DNA of 64,000 bases, from the NCBI GenBank assembly GCA_029204225.1, contig MU831891.1:34197-98196 (forward strand), given 5' to 3'. This DNA comes from Diphasiastrum complanatum. Its lineage: Eukaryota; Streptophyta; Lycopodiopsida; Lycopodiales; Lycopodiaceae. Positions within the stretch are counted from its first letter, which is position 1, and the number at the start of each line of letters is the position of its first letter. Below, one piece after another: positions 47,040 to 57,739 of this stretch. The translations under genes were made by a program, and so were the position numbers. The notes beneath the pieces are model-generated. The model had not been told where the DNA came from. It did no database searches and saw only the letters and a list, made by a program, of their open reading frames with translations.

Positions 47040-47338
47040 AAATTATCTTGATTATAGAATTTAGCTTTGTGGAAGCGTTGCATCAAATGTAGTTATCAGA
47101 GCAAGAAATCGAGCACTGTTACCAGTCATTTAAAACGATTTAATCTACAAAACAATTAATTTGCTAGTACGAAGCACTCTGAACATGAATGAAAATGAGC
47201 ATTCAAGATGACATTCACAACTTAGATTGTTGGAATAGGCATGATTTAGTCATGAAGAGAAAACAGTCTGATTGTTGAATAGAGTCATGATCTTTCTGAA
47301 AAAAATACTCTGTAATAACAGAGAGGAAGATCAAAACA
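47040..47338. repeat. Left arm of an inverted repeat around the inner copia
   Basis: Reverse complement of 52627-52915 at high identity, including GCATCAAATGTAGTTATC and CTCTGTAATAACAGAG. It ends directly at the primer-binding site. Confidence 0.85.
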
Positions 47339-47339
47339 A

Positions 47340-47351
47340 TGGTATCAGAGC
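47340..47351 (+). other. Primer-binding site
   Basis: TGGTATCAGAGC, complementary to the 3' end of initiator tRNA-Met, the usual copia primer. Confidence 0.85.
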
Positions 47352-47462
47352 TCCTTCTCTGATTCCTAAAGGCAAATCCAGAGCATATAGTGTAGGCAGT
47401 TGCTACTATTATTTTCAATCATATTAATCTACTATTTGCATATACTCATCTTGAAACTCCAA

Positions 47463-47782
47463 ATGGATTCACAATCACAGTCTGCTCTAATGGTAGAGAA
47501 AGTGAATGGTTCGAATCACCACTTATGGAACTTCAAAATGAGAGTAGTACTGATGGCCAAAGAACTGCACTGGAATTGAACTACTTCCTAGTGTCGATGA
47601 GCAAGCCATTTACAAATGGAAGCTCAGTGATGGCAAGGCTTTTGCCTTGATCACGCTTAACATCTCCGACACACAAATTGGTCATATCAAAAAAGTCCAA
47701 TCATCAAAAGAAGCTTGGGATATATTGAGTACATTATATGAAGTGAGAGATGTCACTTCGACTGTTATAAAATTAAACTTAT
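47463..47782 (+). pseudogene. Copia gag, N-terminal part
   Basis: ATG at 47463, MDSQSQSALMVEKVNGSN and HLWNFKMRVVLMA, then a frame shift into ALITLNISDTQIGHI and KEAWDILSTLYEV, the typical UBN2-type gag helices. Broken by the insertion that follows. Confidence 0.8.
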
Positions 47783-48676
47783 AAAACAGTAGATAATGTT
47801 GAGTAAAGCAACAGCGGAAATATATCTATAGCTAGCATGCATGCAAACATTACAGATCGTACACATTACAGAATAGAGTATTGCGAAAATCGATTCTATT
47901 ACCAGAACTGAATTTACAGTGTTTTTCTTGAGCATTGTCTGTTTTCCAAATCAGCGAGTTGGCACAAGAGAGATTTTCTCTCTCACGAGTAATGCGACTA
48001 GCTACTACTAATCTGTGAGCTCACTCTCGAGTTATATCAAACTCTTATAGTTCTGTCCATTCTGTATCCGTGACTATATTAGTCTATATCTGTGATCTAT
48101 ATTTCATGTATCTTTCATTGATCATTTTATGTGATCAATCCAAGGAAATGATTAAGTTAAAGCTCTAATCAAAAGAAATGCATTATGCTTAATCAAAACT
48201 AATTCTAGTTTCTTGTCGTTGTCTTCCGTGCATCAGTCGTTTTTTGCTCGTTACACTGTGCCTTCACATTGCAGACTTTCGCCTTTAAGATAGAGACACA
48301 TTTGTGATTTTAAGGATAGTTTCGCATTTTCAAGGGTAGTGTCGCTTTTTCAAGAAGGGCTAAGAAGGCGACAATGTCGCTTTTTTTCCAAAAAGTGAAA
48401 AAACCCAACAGTAGGCCTGAAAACTTTTCTAAGGCACTTATAAGGCAGTGTCGCATTTTTTTGAAATGTGAAAAATGTGACAATGTCAGGGGAGTTGGCC
48501 AGAATTATTTTCTAAGTGTTTTGACTTAGTGATGCATTTTCCTCATGACTAAAAATTGTGAGCTGTGCAACGAAACAATTCAAAAATGCAAACTGTGCAA
48601 AACATAGCTCAAAATGCAACAGTCACAAAAAACAACAAGGAAAAACTAAGAAAAATGTTAAGGCTTTGAACGATAG
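47783..48676. mobile_element. Insertion of about 890 bp inside copia gag
   Basis: It separates STVIKLNL from the gag continuation ETLSFYRMLDGDSVQNH at 48677. It begins near TGTTGAGTAAAGCAACAG and has runs such as TTTTTTTCCAAAAAGTG. No coding motif. No target duplication identified, so the limits are approximate. Confidence 0.6.
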
Positions 48677-49155
48677 AAACTCTTAGTTTCTACAGAATGT
48701 TAGATGGTGATTCTGTTCAGAATCACATAAATAAATTTAAGACTCTGATGGATCAGATGGCAACAACAGGGTCAACAATTGAAGACTCTGATGTTGTAAT
48801 GACCTTATTGTCAAGCTTACCATCTTCCTATGAAAACTAGATGATGTCCACACACTCAAACATCACATTATCCAGAGTCATAACTATGTTGTTGCAGGAG
48901 GAAACAAGAAGAGGTGGAGCATCTTCATCCTCCATCAATGACTCACAAGCATTATTCTCAAAGAAGGGCTCAACGAAGCAACATAAGAATAAAGATGTCA
49001 AACAGAACGACAATTATAAAAATAGTCACAGAAGTCCCAGAATCAGCCACCTGCTCAACAAGACCAGACTCTTTTGTAGGTACTGCAAGAGACCAAATCA
49101 TGAGATCCAGGACTGTCGAATCTTGAAGTTCAACAACAACAACAAGAAGAAGTAG
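48677..49155 (+). pseudogene. Copia gag, C-terminal part with zinc knuckle
   Basis: Continues GDSVQNHINKFKTLMDQM and ends with CRYCKRPNHEIQDC, a CX2CX4HX4C knuckle. A stop lies at about 48838. Confidence 0.85.
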
Positions 49156-49255
49156 CCGAATCAGCAAGCTCATGCAGCCGACACCAAGCAAAAGATCGAA
49201 GATGATGATGAGCAAGAAGTCTTCATGGAGAGCAATCACCATGTCGAACAGTCAG

Positions 49256-50610
49256 AGGAGTGGTTCCTCGATTCTGGAGCTACACAACACATGACAAGCC
49301 ATCAAGAATAGTTATCCGACTATTCACCCTACAATACAAAGAAATTTGTTCACCTTGGAGACTTTAGTTCTCACATAATTGAAGGTGAAAGTACTGTTAG
49401 GATGAATTTTCAGAATGGAATGTCGAAGCTTGTGCCAAATGTATTGTATGTCCCGAATCTGACAACAAATCTACTGTCAGTCAGTCAAATCACAGGTTTA
49501 GGACATAGGGTAGAGTTAGAGACAGATTTTTGTCAAATTCTTGACAAGAGTAGGAGAGTTCTTGCACTCGGAAAGAGACAAGGATATCTCTATAGATTTA
49601 GTCATTGTAATGATGTGACTGATCATGCTTTAAGCAGTGCGACATCTATGAATAAAGAAGTGATTTGGCATTATAGACTTGGTCACCTTAACTATACATC
49701 AGTAGGTAACATGTCTAAACATTCTTCAGTTCTTGATTTAGACTGTAAAGTTGTCAACTCCCCTGTCTGCTCAAGTTGTGTCAAAGGAAAGTAGGCAATG
49801 AGGCCATTCAAGTCAAATCAAGAACATATTCATAGAGATCTGTTAGACATTGTGCATATTGATATATGTGGTCCAATGCAGACACCATCATTACTTGATG
49901 CAAATTTCTTTATTACTTTCATAGATGATTATTCCATGAGGACTGTTGTTTATTTCCTAAAGCACAAGTCTGAAGCTTTTCAGTTCTTCAAAAAATTTAA
50001 GGAGAATGCTGAGTTGCAAACATGCAAAAGAATCAAAGCTTTCAAGAGCAACAATGGCGGAGAATACATTTCAAATGAATTCAAGGATTACTGCTCAACC
50101 AATGGCATCGAGCAACAGTTTGATGCTTCCTATTCTCCACAGTCAAGTGGACTGGTTGAAAGGAGGAATAGGACCTTAGTGCTAAATGCATGATCACACA
50201 TGCTTCTTTGCCCAAATCATTTTGGTAGCATGTTGTTTCAACAACAGCTTATTTGTAGAATCGATGTATAGCTAAGGGTGTTCACAATAGCAAAACTCCT
50301 TATGAGGTTTGGATGCACAGTTTATGCTTATGTCCCGAAGGACAACAGAAAGGAACTTGATGAGCATTCTCTTACAACAATTTTTGTTGGTTATTGCAAT
50401 TTTGATGGAATGTACAGACTGTATAACATAGACACCTGTAAAGTTTTTACTAACAGGGATGTGACTTTCATAGAAGATCAATTTATTGATTTGAAGGGCA
50501 AGGACCTGATGCATTCTATAATTTATGCCCCGACAACTGACACTTCTCATAAGGCAATTTCCATTCCTTCTTGTAGTCACCCTATACAGTCAGATCCAGA
50601 CTCAAGATGA
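49256..50610 (+). pseudogene. Copia protease and integrase
   Basis: WFLDSGATQHMTSH gives the protease DSG. Then VLYVPNLTTNLLSVSQ, IWHYRLGHLNY, the integrase core HIDICGPMQTPS, FITFIDDYS, KHKSEAFQFFKKF, NGGEYISNEF, and SPQSSGLVERRNRTL (catalytic Asp, Asp, Glu). Interrupted by stops near 49307, 49792 and 50192. The C-terminal domain at 50278-50610 has VYAYVPKDNRKELDE and FVGYCNFDGMYRLYN. Confidence 0.88.
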
Positions 50611-50764
50611 GCAACCTGCAATGTCGAATCAGCCAACACAAAGTCGAATTTCACAACCAGAAACTTCATCCAGGAGATCATCAAGAATTCGATCTCAGCC
50701 TGTCCGATATATTAATGAATTTGCTCACTATTCTATTTAGGAGCCAACCACAGTTGAGGAAGCT

Positions 50765-52091
50765 TTGTCACAGGTTGTCACCGACCTGCCAACAAACAGA
50801 AATATTATCAATTGCAAATGGATCTTTAAGATCAAATACAAAGCAAACGACAACATCAACAAAAGGAAAGCTCGACTTGTGGCAAGGGGATTTTCTGAAA
50901 TTCCCAACATCGACTACTTTGAGACCTTCAACCCAGTCGTCAAGCACACCTCTATTTGGTTGCTACTTTTCTTATGTTGTTGCAGCAAAATCTTGAGGTA
51001 CATCAGATGGATGTACAAACTGCATTCCTCAATGGAGGTATTGAGGAGGACATCTACATGATCCAGCTAGAAGGCTACATCCTCAATGGTCGAGAATATG
51101 CAAACTCCACGAAGCTTTGTATGGTCTGAAACCATCTTCCAGAGCATGGTTTCATCTAGTCAAGATGTTCTTGATTGATCATGGATTCCAGCCTAACTCT
51201 ATAGACTATAATGTATATTTCAAAGCTGCTGATCAGTCCTTTGTCATCATCACACTTTATGTGGATGATACGTTGTTGTTTGACAAAAATATTGCTCTAA
51301 CAAAGGATACAAAGAGGATGTTGTCCCAAGAATTCGAGATGACAAATCTTGGAGAAGCACACTATTGTCTCGAGATTCAAATCCACAGAGACAGAAATCG
51401 AAGACTTCTCTATATCACCCAATAGAGGTACTTTCATAATTTGCTGATGAAATTCAATTTTATAAATTGCAATTTTGTACATAATCCCATGAATCCAGGT
51501 CTCAGATTATCCAAGGAACAATGCCCTCATACCAATGAGGAGAAGGCAGAAATGAAGGGGTATCCATATCAGACCAAGCCAAATCTTGCATACGCCATCA
51601 GTTCCTTGAGTCAGTACATGACCAATCCTGGCATGATCCATTGGAAAGCTCTTTTCATAGTAATCATATATGTATGAGCTACTATGGACCTATGCATCTG
51701 CTATGGTGATGGAAATCCATCCGATATCCATAATCTTCATGGATATACAGATGCAAATTGGACAGGTGATATCGACACCAGAAAATCAACTTCTGGATAT
51801 GTTTTTCTGCTCAACAATGGTCCAATATCTTGGAACAGTCAGAAGCAGACCTGCATTGCAATGTCTTCCACAGAATCTGAATACATTGCAGCCTCTCAAG
51901 CTACCAAAGAGGCAATCTGCTTGAGAAATTTATTGTCTAATATTGGTCTCAGACAGTTTTCTCCAATGGTAATACAATATGGTAATCAAAGTGCTATTGC
52001 ATTATCTATCAATCCTAGATTTCATTCTAGGAGTAAACACATCAAAATCAGATATCACTACATCAGGAGCATGATACTCAACAAGGAGTGA
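50765..52091 (+). pseudogene. Copia RT and RNase H
   Basis: RT: CKWIFKIKYKAN, ARLVARGFSE, MDVQTAFLNGGIEEDIYM (read across a shift), MYGLKPSSRAW and LYVDDTLLF, the catalytic YVDD. RNase H at 51684-52091: [39 protein letters not shown] and [12 protein letters not shown]. Stops at about 51423 and 51674 break it. Confidence 0.9.
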
Positions 52092-52217
52092 GTCTGAAAT
52101 TTTGCAGGACCCAGTACATGGTAGTTGACAAATTTACAAAGGGATTGAATCATGAAGCACACAAGAATTTCTGTGCTATTTTGAATTTACAAATCAAGGC
52201 ATTCAAGAATCCAAATT

Positions 52218-52227
52218 AAGGGGGGAC
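52218..52227 (+). other. Polypurine tract
   Basis: AAGGGGGGAC immediately before the putative 3' LTR. Confidence 0.8.
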
Positions 52228-52742
52228 GTTGGATTTCTATCCTCTCCATCCCTATCTCTCTCTACGAATCTAGATCCATTTATTTTGTTATTGAAAATAT
52301 TTTTACAGTCTGCAAAAATACAAGAAAAGTTGATGACAATCTGCATCGACATGCCCGACATCGACTTTTCCCGACAAATGGTTTTGAGCCCTGTCTCGAT
52401 ATCAAAGTCTTTGACTTCTATGTGATTCGACGTCTGATTAAGGCATCACTGTCATCAATTTGGCGGCTCACCAGTACATTTGTCACAGCCAGACATATTC
52501 TCCAAGTGAATGCCTTAATCATGTTTGTAAATCACACATTAACATTCTTTTAATCGGTTAGTCACGTGTATATATACATCTACTTATTAGTCGATGCGGT
52601 TTAAGCTCCATGAACACTGAATCAGAGTGCAATAGTTTTGATCTTCCTCTCTGTTATTACAGAGTATTGTTTCAAGAAGATCGCGACTCTATTCAACATT
52701 CAAATTGTATTCTCTTCACGAGTGAATCATTCCTATTCCAAC
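52227..52742 (+). repeat. 3' LTR of the inner copia
   Basis: Begins (C)GTTGGATTT (expected TGTTGG) and ends TTCCAACA, giving near-inverted termini over about 516 bp. It contains TATATATAC at 52569-52577 and the palindrome CTCTGTTATTACAGAG. Confidence 0.65.
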
Positions 52743-52915
52743 AATTTAAGTTGTGAATGCTCATTTTCATTTATGTTCAGAGTGCTTTGTACTAGCAGAT
52801 TAATCATTTTTTAGATTAAATCGTTCTACATGACTATAACACTGCTCGATTTCTTGTTTAGATAACTACATTTGATGCAATGCTTTCGAAAAGCTAAATT
52901 CTATAATCAAGGTAA
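52627..52915. repeat. Right arm of the inverted repeat
   Basis: Reverse complement of 47040-47338. It covers the last 116 bases of the 3' LTR plus about 170 bases of flank, so it is not an ordinary LTR match. Confidence 0.85.
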
Positions 52916-53615
52916 TTTAAAGGTTAGATCAGGTCTAGTGATTTTCAAATAGATCAAGAATCCAATAAGCTTTCTATAAAGTGTGATTTCCTCAAAGGAT
53001 GCTTCATCACCTTCATTAAAAACTCTCACAACTTGCTCCATAGGGGTGTCAATCCCTTTACAATCTTTCATACCAAAATTTTCTAAGATAGAAGTAGCAT
53101 ACTTTGATTGACAAATGAAAGTGAAATCACTACTTCTAGAGACTTCTATCCCAAGTATAAACTTAATAAGTCCTAGATCTACCATCGTGAACTCACTAGA
53201 CATAGCAATTTTGATGTCTCTTATTCCATCAAGATCATTTCCTATAAGGATGCTATCATCTACATACAAAACCAAAATAATGATCTTGCCATCATTACAT
53301 ATGACATACAATGAAGGTTCATAAGAGCTTATCACAAAACCAATAGAGTAGAGGTAGTTGTGCAAACCTAGAGTACCAAGCTCTAGGTGCTTGCTTGAGT
53401 CCATAAAGACTCTTCTTCAAGTAGCACACTTTTTCTTCATCTCCTTCTTTGATGAAGCCCTCGGATTTCAACATATAGATTTCTTCTTCCAAGAATCCAT
53501 TTAGGAAAGCATTAGTCACATCAAGTTGGAAAATCTCCCACTTGAAACAAGTAGCAAGACAAATGACCATCCTTATAGTAACAAGCTTAGCAACATGAGC
53601 AAAAAGTTTCATCAT
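52907..53615 (-). pseudogene. Outer copia RT (interrupted)
   Basis: WEIFQLDVTNAFLNGFLEEEIYM, KKSLYGLKQAPRAWYSRF, then after a shift LYVDDSILIGNDLDGI (catalytic YVDD), EVSRSSDFTFICQSKYA and LIYLKITRPDLTF. The frame ends abruptly where the inner element's right flank begins. Confidence 0.9.
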
Positions 53616-53829
53616 AGTCCAAGCCTTTAGTTTGCAAAATACCTATTATATTTCAATCCATAGATCCACTTACAAGAAAGTGGTTTCTTCCCATATGAAA
53701 GATCCCAAGATCCCAAGTCTGATTTTCCATCAAAGCATCAAACTCAACTTGCATAGCTTTATTCCAAGATTGTGACTTAATAGCATCTTCAAAAAATGAT
53801 GGCTCTTCAAGCATAGTAGTCAAGAAAAT

Positions 53830-55350
53830 GTAGGAAGTGATAGGATTAGTGTCTTCCCTCTACTTGCCCCTTCTCAATGTAGGTGAGCCTTGATGGCTCG
53901 ACCTTGTGCCTTGAAGACCTCCTTGGCCTTCTCAGATCTTGAGCAAGATCCTCAAAGTCTTCATCTCCTTGAAGCTCCTCTTGGGCCTTTGCAAGATCTT
54001 TGACAAGAAGTGATTGAGATGAGCTCTCATTCACCTTAGCATGATGAAATTCATCAAAGATTACATCTCAACTTACTTTTACTCTCTTAGAGTTAGGATC
54101 ATAAATCATATATCCCTTGCTACAATCACTAGAGCCAACAAAAATTCCTTAGATGAAGTAGGATCTTCTTCTTTCTTACTTCTAAAAGAATATGGATATA
54201 GCAAATACATCCAAAAACTTTCAAATCTTTTAAATTTGGCTTTTTGCCATACAAAGCTTCATATGGTGTGATTCCACCAAGGGCACCATTAGGAAGCCTA
54301 TTACATACAAAATTTGCACATGTAATAGCTTCTCCCGAAAAAGAAATGGGTAGAGAGGCATCAAGTCTAATAGCTTTTAGCACATTCACATAAAGAACTA
54401 CTTTTTCTCTCGACCATCCCATTTTGTTGGGAGGTGTAAGTACATGTAACCTCTGTCTTTACTCCATTAGATTCACAAAATTCTCTCATGCTATTGGAGA
54501 TGTAGTCTCCTCCATTATCACATCTTAACACTTTGATGCATTAAGTTGCTTCTCACAAGAGATTTAAACTTCACAAAGGAATCATACACTAAGCTTTTAT
54601 TAGGCAATAAATAGATCCAAGTGTATCTTGTACAATCATCTATGAATGTAACATACATCAAAGCACTAACATTACATTCATGTGGAAATGAATGCACATC
54701 CGAGGGTATGAGATCAAGAGGAGAGGTAGATCTTGTCAAAGATCTCTTGAACGGTTGCTTATATGTCTTGGAAAGACCACAAGCTTCACAAAGCTTGCCA
54801 CACTTTGAAATGGATTTGGGAGGGATGAGTGCTTGCTCCTTGGATATCATGGTCTCCATTGCTTGAAAGTTAGGATGGCCTAACCTCTTGTGCCATAACT
54901 CCACTTGAGATAGCTCCTCCTTTGTCATGAACCTTCCAATGACAACATTAGCATCCAACTTGAACAATCCACCTTGCTTAATGCCACTAGCAATACACTT
55001 ATCATCCTTCATTATGGGAACAAATTCCCTGTTTGAAGTGTACATCTAGTCCATTATCCATTAATTATCCAACACTCAACAATTTTTTTTGTGATGGATG
55101 GTACATATAAAACATTATCAAGATCTATTCTCTTAGAAGATCCAACACATAATGGAATAGATCCTATGCCGTCTATCTTAAATTCTTGATCACTTGCTAT
55201 GAATATGAACTTCTTAGAATCACTATAAGAAAGTAAGATAGAGAGAAAGTCCTTGTGTGTGACATGTGGGAGCTAGCCCCACTATCAATCCACCATATGT
55301 CCTTGCTTGATGTTGGTGTTGTAGATGCCATCAAGGATGAGTTGCAATCA
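53830..55350 (-). pseudogene. Outer copia protease and integrase
   Basis: Protease IWWIDSGASSHMS at about 55310-55260. Pre-integrase ELWHKRLGHPNFQAM, then the core SDVHSFPHECNVSALMYVTFIDD and, after shifts, SQQNGMVERK. C-terminal part: YEALYGKKPNLKDLKVFGC. Confidence 0.85.
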
Positions 55351-55362
55351 TCCTCCTCCTCC

Positions 55363-56216
55363 TCAATCACAATATTGCCCTTGCTTTTCCTTCTCTTGAG
55401 CATTCTTCTTCTTGTAGCACGCGGAAGCAAAGTGTCCTTCTTTGCCACAAAAGAGACACTTTAGCTTTGATTTGTCCTTCTTGGATTTTCCTTTGGAGGT
55501 TGATCCACCATCCTTGTCCTCGACCTCCTTGCTTTGGTTCTTCTTGGATGGATGAGCCTTATTTTTGTCTTTGAATGAGAATTTGGCCTTCTCATCACCT
55601 TCTTTCAAGGATATAGATCCCATCCCTTGATTTGAGGTGTAGCATCCTACTCTCCTCGGCCACAAGCACATATGGAGCTTTTCAATAGTAGGTAGCTTAT
55701 CTTGAATGGCAAAACTTTGGAAAATATTAGAGTAATCTTCACTTAGTCCATTTAGAATGACTTGCACAAGTTCATTGTCTTGGATTTCATCTCCTATTGA
55801 AGCCAATTCTTTGTTTAAGGATTTGATCCCAATCACATACTCTTGTGCACTCTCTCCACTTCCTTTCATGCTTTGAAGGACTTGATTCCTAAGCATGAGT
55901 ATTCTTGAAGTGTTGTTGTATTCATAAATGCTCTTTAATGAATCCCAAGCCTCCCTTGGCCGAGATACAAGATGACACCTCTTTCAAGAGGTCATTGCTC
56001 ACATTCATCTTGATGCAATGTAAGGCTAAACCTTGCCTTTTTCTTGTACCTCACTTGCTCTTGTCCACCTATAAGAGGTTCATCCTCATCTTCTAGGACA
56101 ATGTCAAAGAGATCATGGAGCACTAAAAGTGATTCCATTCTCACTTTCCAAATGGAATAGTTAGTGGATGTGAGTCTCTCACTTGCTTCAAGCAAAAATC
56201 TACCCATGGATGTCAT
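55363..56216 (-). pseudogene. Outer copia gag
   Basis: Frame 56216-55992, then after a shift 55896-55363 with LNKELASIGDEIQDNELVQV and the zinc knuckle CLFCGKEGHFASAC (CX2CX4HX4C). Confidence 0.88.
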
Positions 56217-56336
56217 TATGAATAAATTTTCACTCTAGCTCGCCCTCACCAAGATTTGATCAATACTCAAAAAACTGCTATTTGGGTGTGTTCAATGATC
56301 ATAATCATTGCCACTTGTACTTGTCTCTGATACCAT
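56217..56336 (-). other. Untranslated leader and PBS of the outer copia
   Basis: Contains TGGTATCAGAGAC on the minus strand at 56335-56323, matching initiator tRNA-Met. Confidence 0.7.
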
Positions 56337-56560
56337 GTCGAAAATCCTAAAAATTTTGGATCTTAATTGGATCTACAATCGATCCACAAGTGGTGTTGGA
56401 TGCTAATTAGATAAGTCAATCTCAATCTAATGTGTAGATTTAGATCTAGATCAAACAATGCATCTAAAAGCAAGACAACTTGATTAATGATCAATATACT
56501 TCAAGAGCGGACTCACAAGTGTGAAATATTGTCAGTGTATCAACAGCGAGCAAAGATTAT
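56337..56560 (-). repeat. 5' LTR-like copy of the outer copia
   Basis: Nearly identical to 46620-46830 over about 200 bp. It contains TCAAGAGCGG and CACAAGTGTGAAATA. The match stops at about 56550, where a different copia fragment begins. Confidence 0.7.
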
Positions 56561-56569
56561 AGTAATCAT

Positions 56570-56990
56570 AGGACTTGTCTTCATCTCGATTGAATGAAGC
56601 TCATCTTGAATCTTGCCATAGATTCTGTAGGTTATCAAACGATCAATCTAACTTGCTATGAAGAATAATTTGAGGATTTGTAGACAACCATTTGAAAAGT
56701 CAAATATCCGATGAAGATATTCTTGTAGCTAACAAGATCAAGTTTCTTCTCACTTAGAGAAAACGTGCATGTAGCATAGACATCCGAACACTTGAAAATG
56801 ATTCAGAATTGACTTGTATCTATAATAGACTTTTGAAAAGGAGTCTTGGAGTTAGCAACTTTGGTGCTCAAATAATTATGTGGATAGCAAGTTGTAGGGG
56901 GAGCTACAACCCAAAAATTTCTTGGATAGTTGAGCATTCGAAAGCATTGTTTGATAAAATTTCAGTTTTAGGACATTAATGATTGTACTT
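56570..56990 (-). pseudogene. Further copia integrase/RT linker fragment
   Basis: Minus-strand SDVYATC..SLSEKKLDLVSYKNIFIGY resembles the FGCxVYAH..LDxKSxKCIFVGY block of copia integrase. Frames are broken. Confidence 0.5.
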
Positions 56991-57480
56991 AACAATCATA
57001 GAGAGTTATTGGTTGCTTAAATCAATGGATCTATCAAGTTCTACACTTTAGATCTTGATCTAGATTCACTACACTTAGATGTAAGCAAGAACAATGGATC
57101 AAATCTTCATAAACAAGTGAGAGTGGCCTCACACTTGTGGAGTGTTGTCCACCGTACGGCCTGCACCTGAAACAACAAGTACATAGGTTCTTGATAGCAA
57201 TCATTCAATAAAATCACAATTCTATTGACTAGAAATCTCACAAAAAGTGTAGAATGCAAAAGTTTCATCAATCTCATTAGCAAAATGATGATCCTTTTAT
57301 GGATCAAGTACATCCACGAGTCTGATACAATCCAGCAAGTCTTCACACGTGTGAAGAGTGCCACATCACTCAGATCTATCCATTTGATCCATCCTTGATT
57401 TTTATCCAAAGTTGACCTTCTAGAATATGGCTAAAATACAAAGAGTTAGTCTCGTTAGAATATAGAAATATTTTCTACAA
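56991..57480. repeat. Diverged LTR-like sequence
   Basis: Shares GATCTTGATCTAGATTCA, GTGGCCTCACACTTGTGG and ATAGCAATCATTCAAT with the LTR copy at 46700-46870, so it is a related but older LTR or the broken rest of the outer 5' LTR. Confidence 0.5.
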
Positions 57481-57704
57481 AGTAGGATCTAAGGACAAAT
57501 GGTCAACTCTTATCTTCTAGAACTCTATACACGTTGTGAACATCCACTTGCCATGTGGGAGCATTTCTCATGCACATGCAAGAGATAAGCTAACTTCTAG
57601 GTGACTTGTCAACTTGACTACAAAAACTAGTCATTTCATGTTCACACTTGATTTGATTGATACAAAATCAAAGTAGATATTTACAGATATGAAAAAGTAC
57701 TTTC

Positions 57705-57739
57705 TTTCACATGTGGGAACAGGCTCCACATGTGTGAAA
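57705..57739. other. CACATGTG palindrome with GGAACA core
   Basis: TTTCACATGTGG-GAACAGGCT-CCACATGTGTGAAA, near-perfect inverted repeat. Same unit as 11354-11390. Confidence 0.75.

Larger units (their letters stand above)
47340..52742 (+). mobile_element. Inner Ty1/copia element, plus strand
   Basis: Order: PBS, gag, protease, integrase, RT, RNase H, polypurine tract, LTR. Interrupted by stops, frameshifts and an insertion of about 890 bp in gag. It lies inside the minus-strand copia element at 46.6-56.5 kb. Confidence 0.85.
52907..56216 (-). mobile_element. Outer Ty1/copia element, minus strand (gag-pol)
   Basis: Gag starts at 56216 (FLLEASERLTSTNYSIW) and pol follows toward lower coordinates. 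It is cut in the RT region at about 52910 by the inner element. A minus-strand TGGTATCAGAGAC primer-binding site lies at 56335-56323, just inside the LTR copy at 56337. Confidence 0.85.

Noticed and set aside
47500-47520. tRNA T-loop-like GGTTCGAATCAC
   Set aside because: Lies inside the copia gag frame and has no matching acceptor or anticodon stems; the similar words at 30.4-31.0 and 36.4 kb are MITE subterminal repeats.
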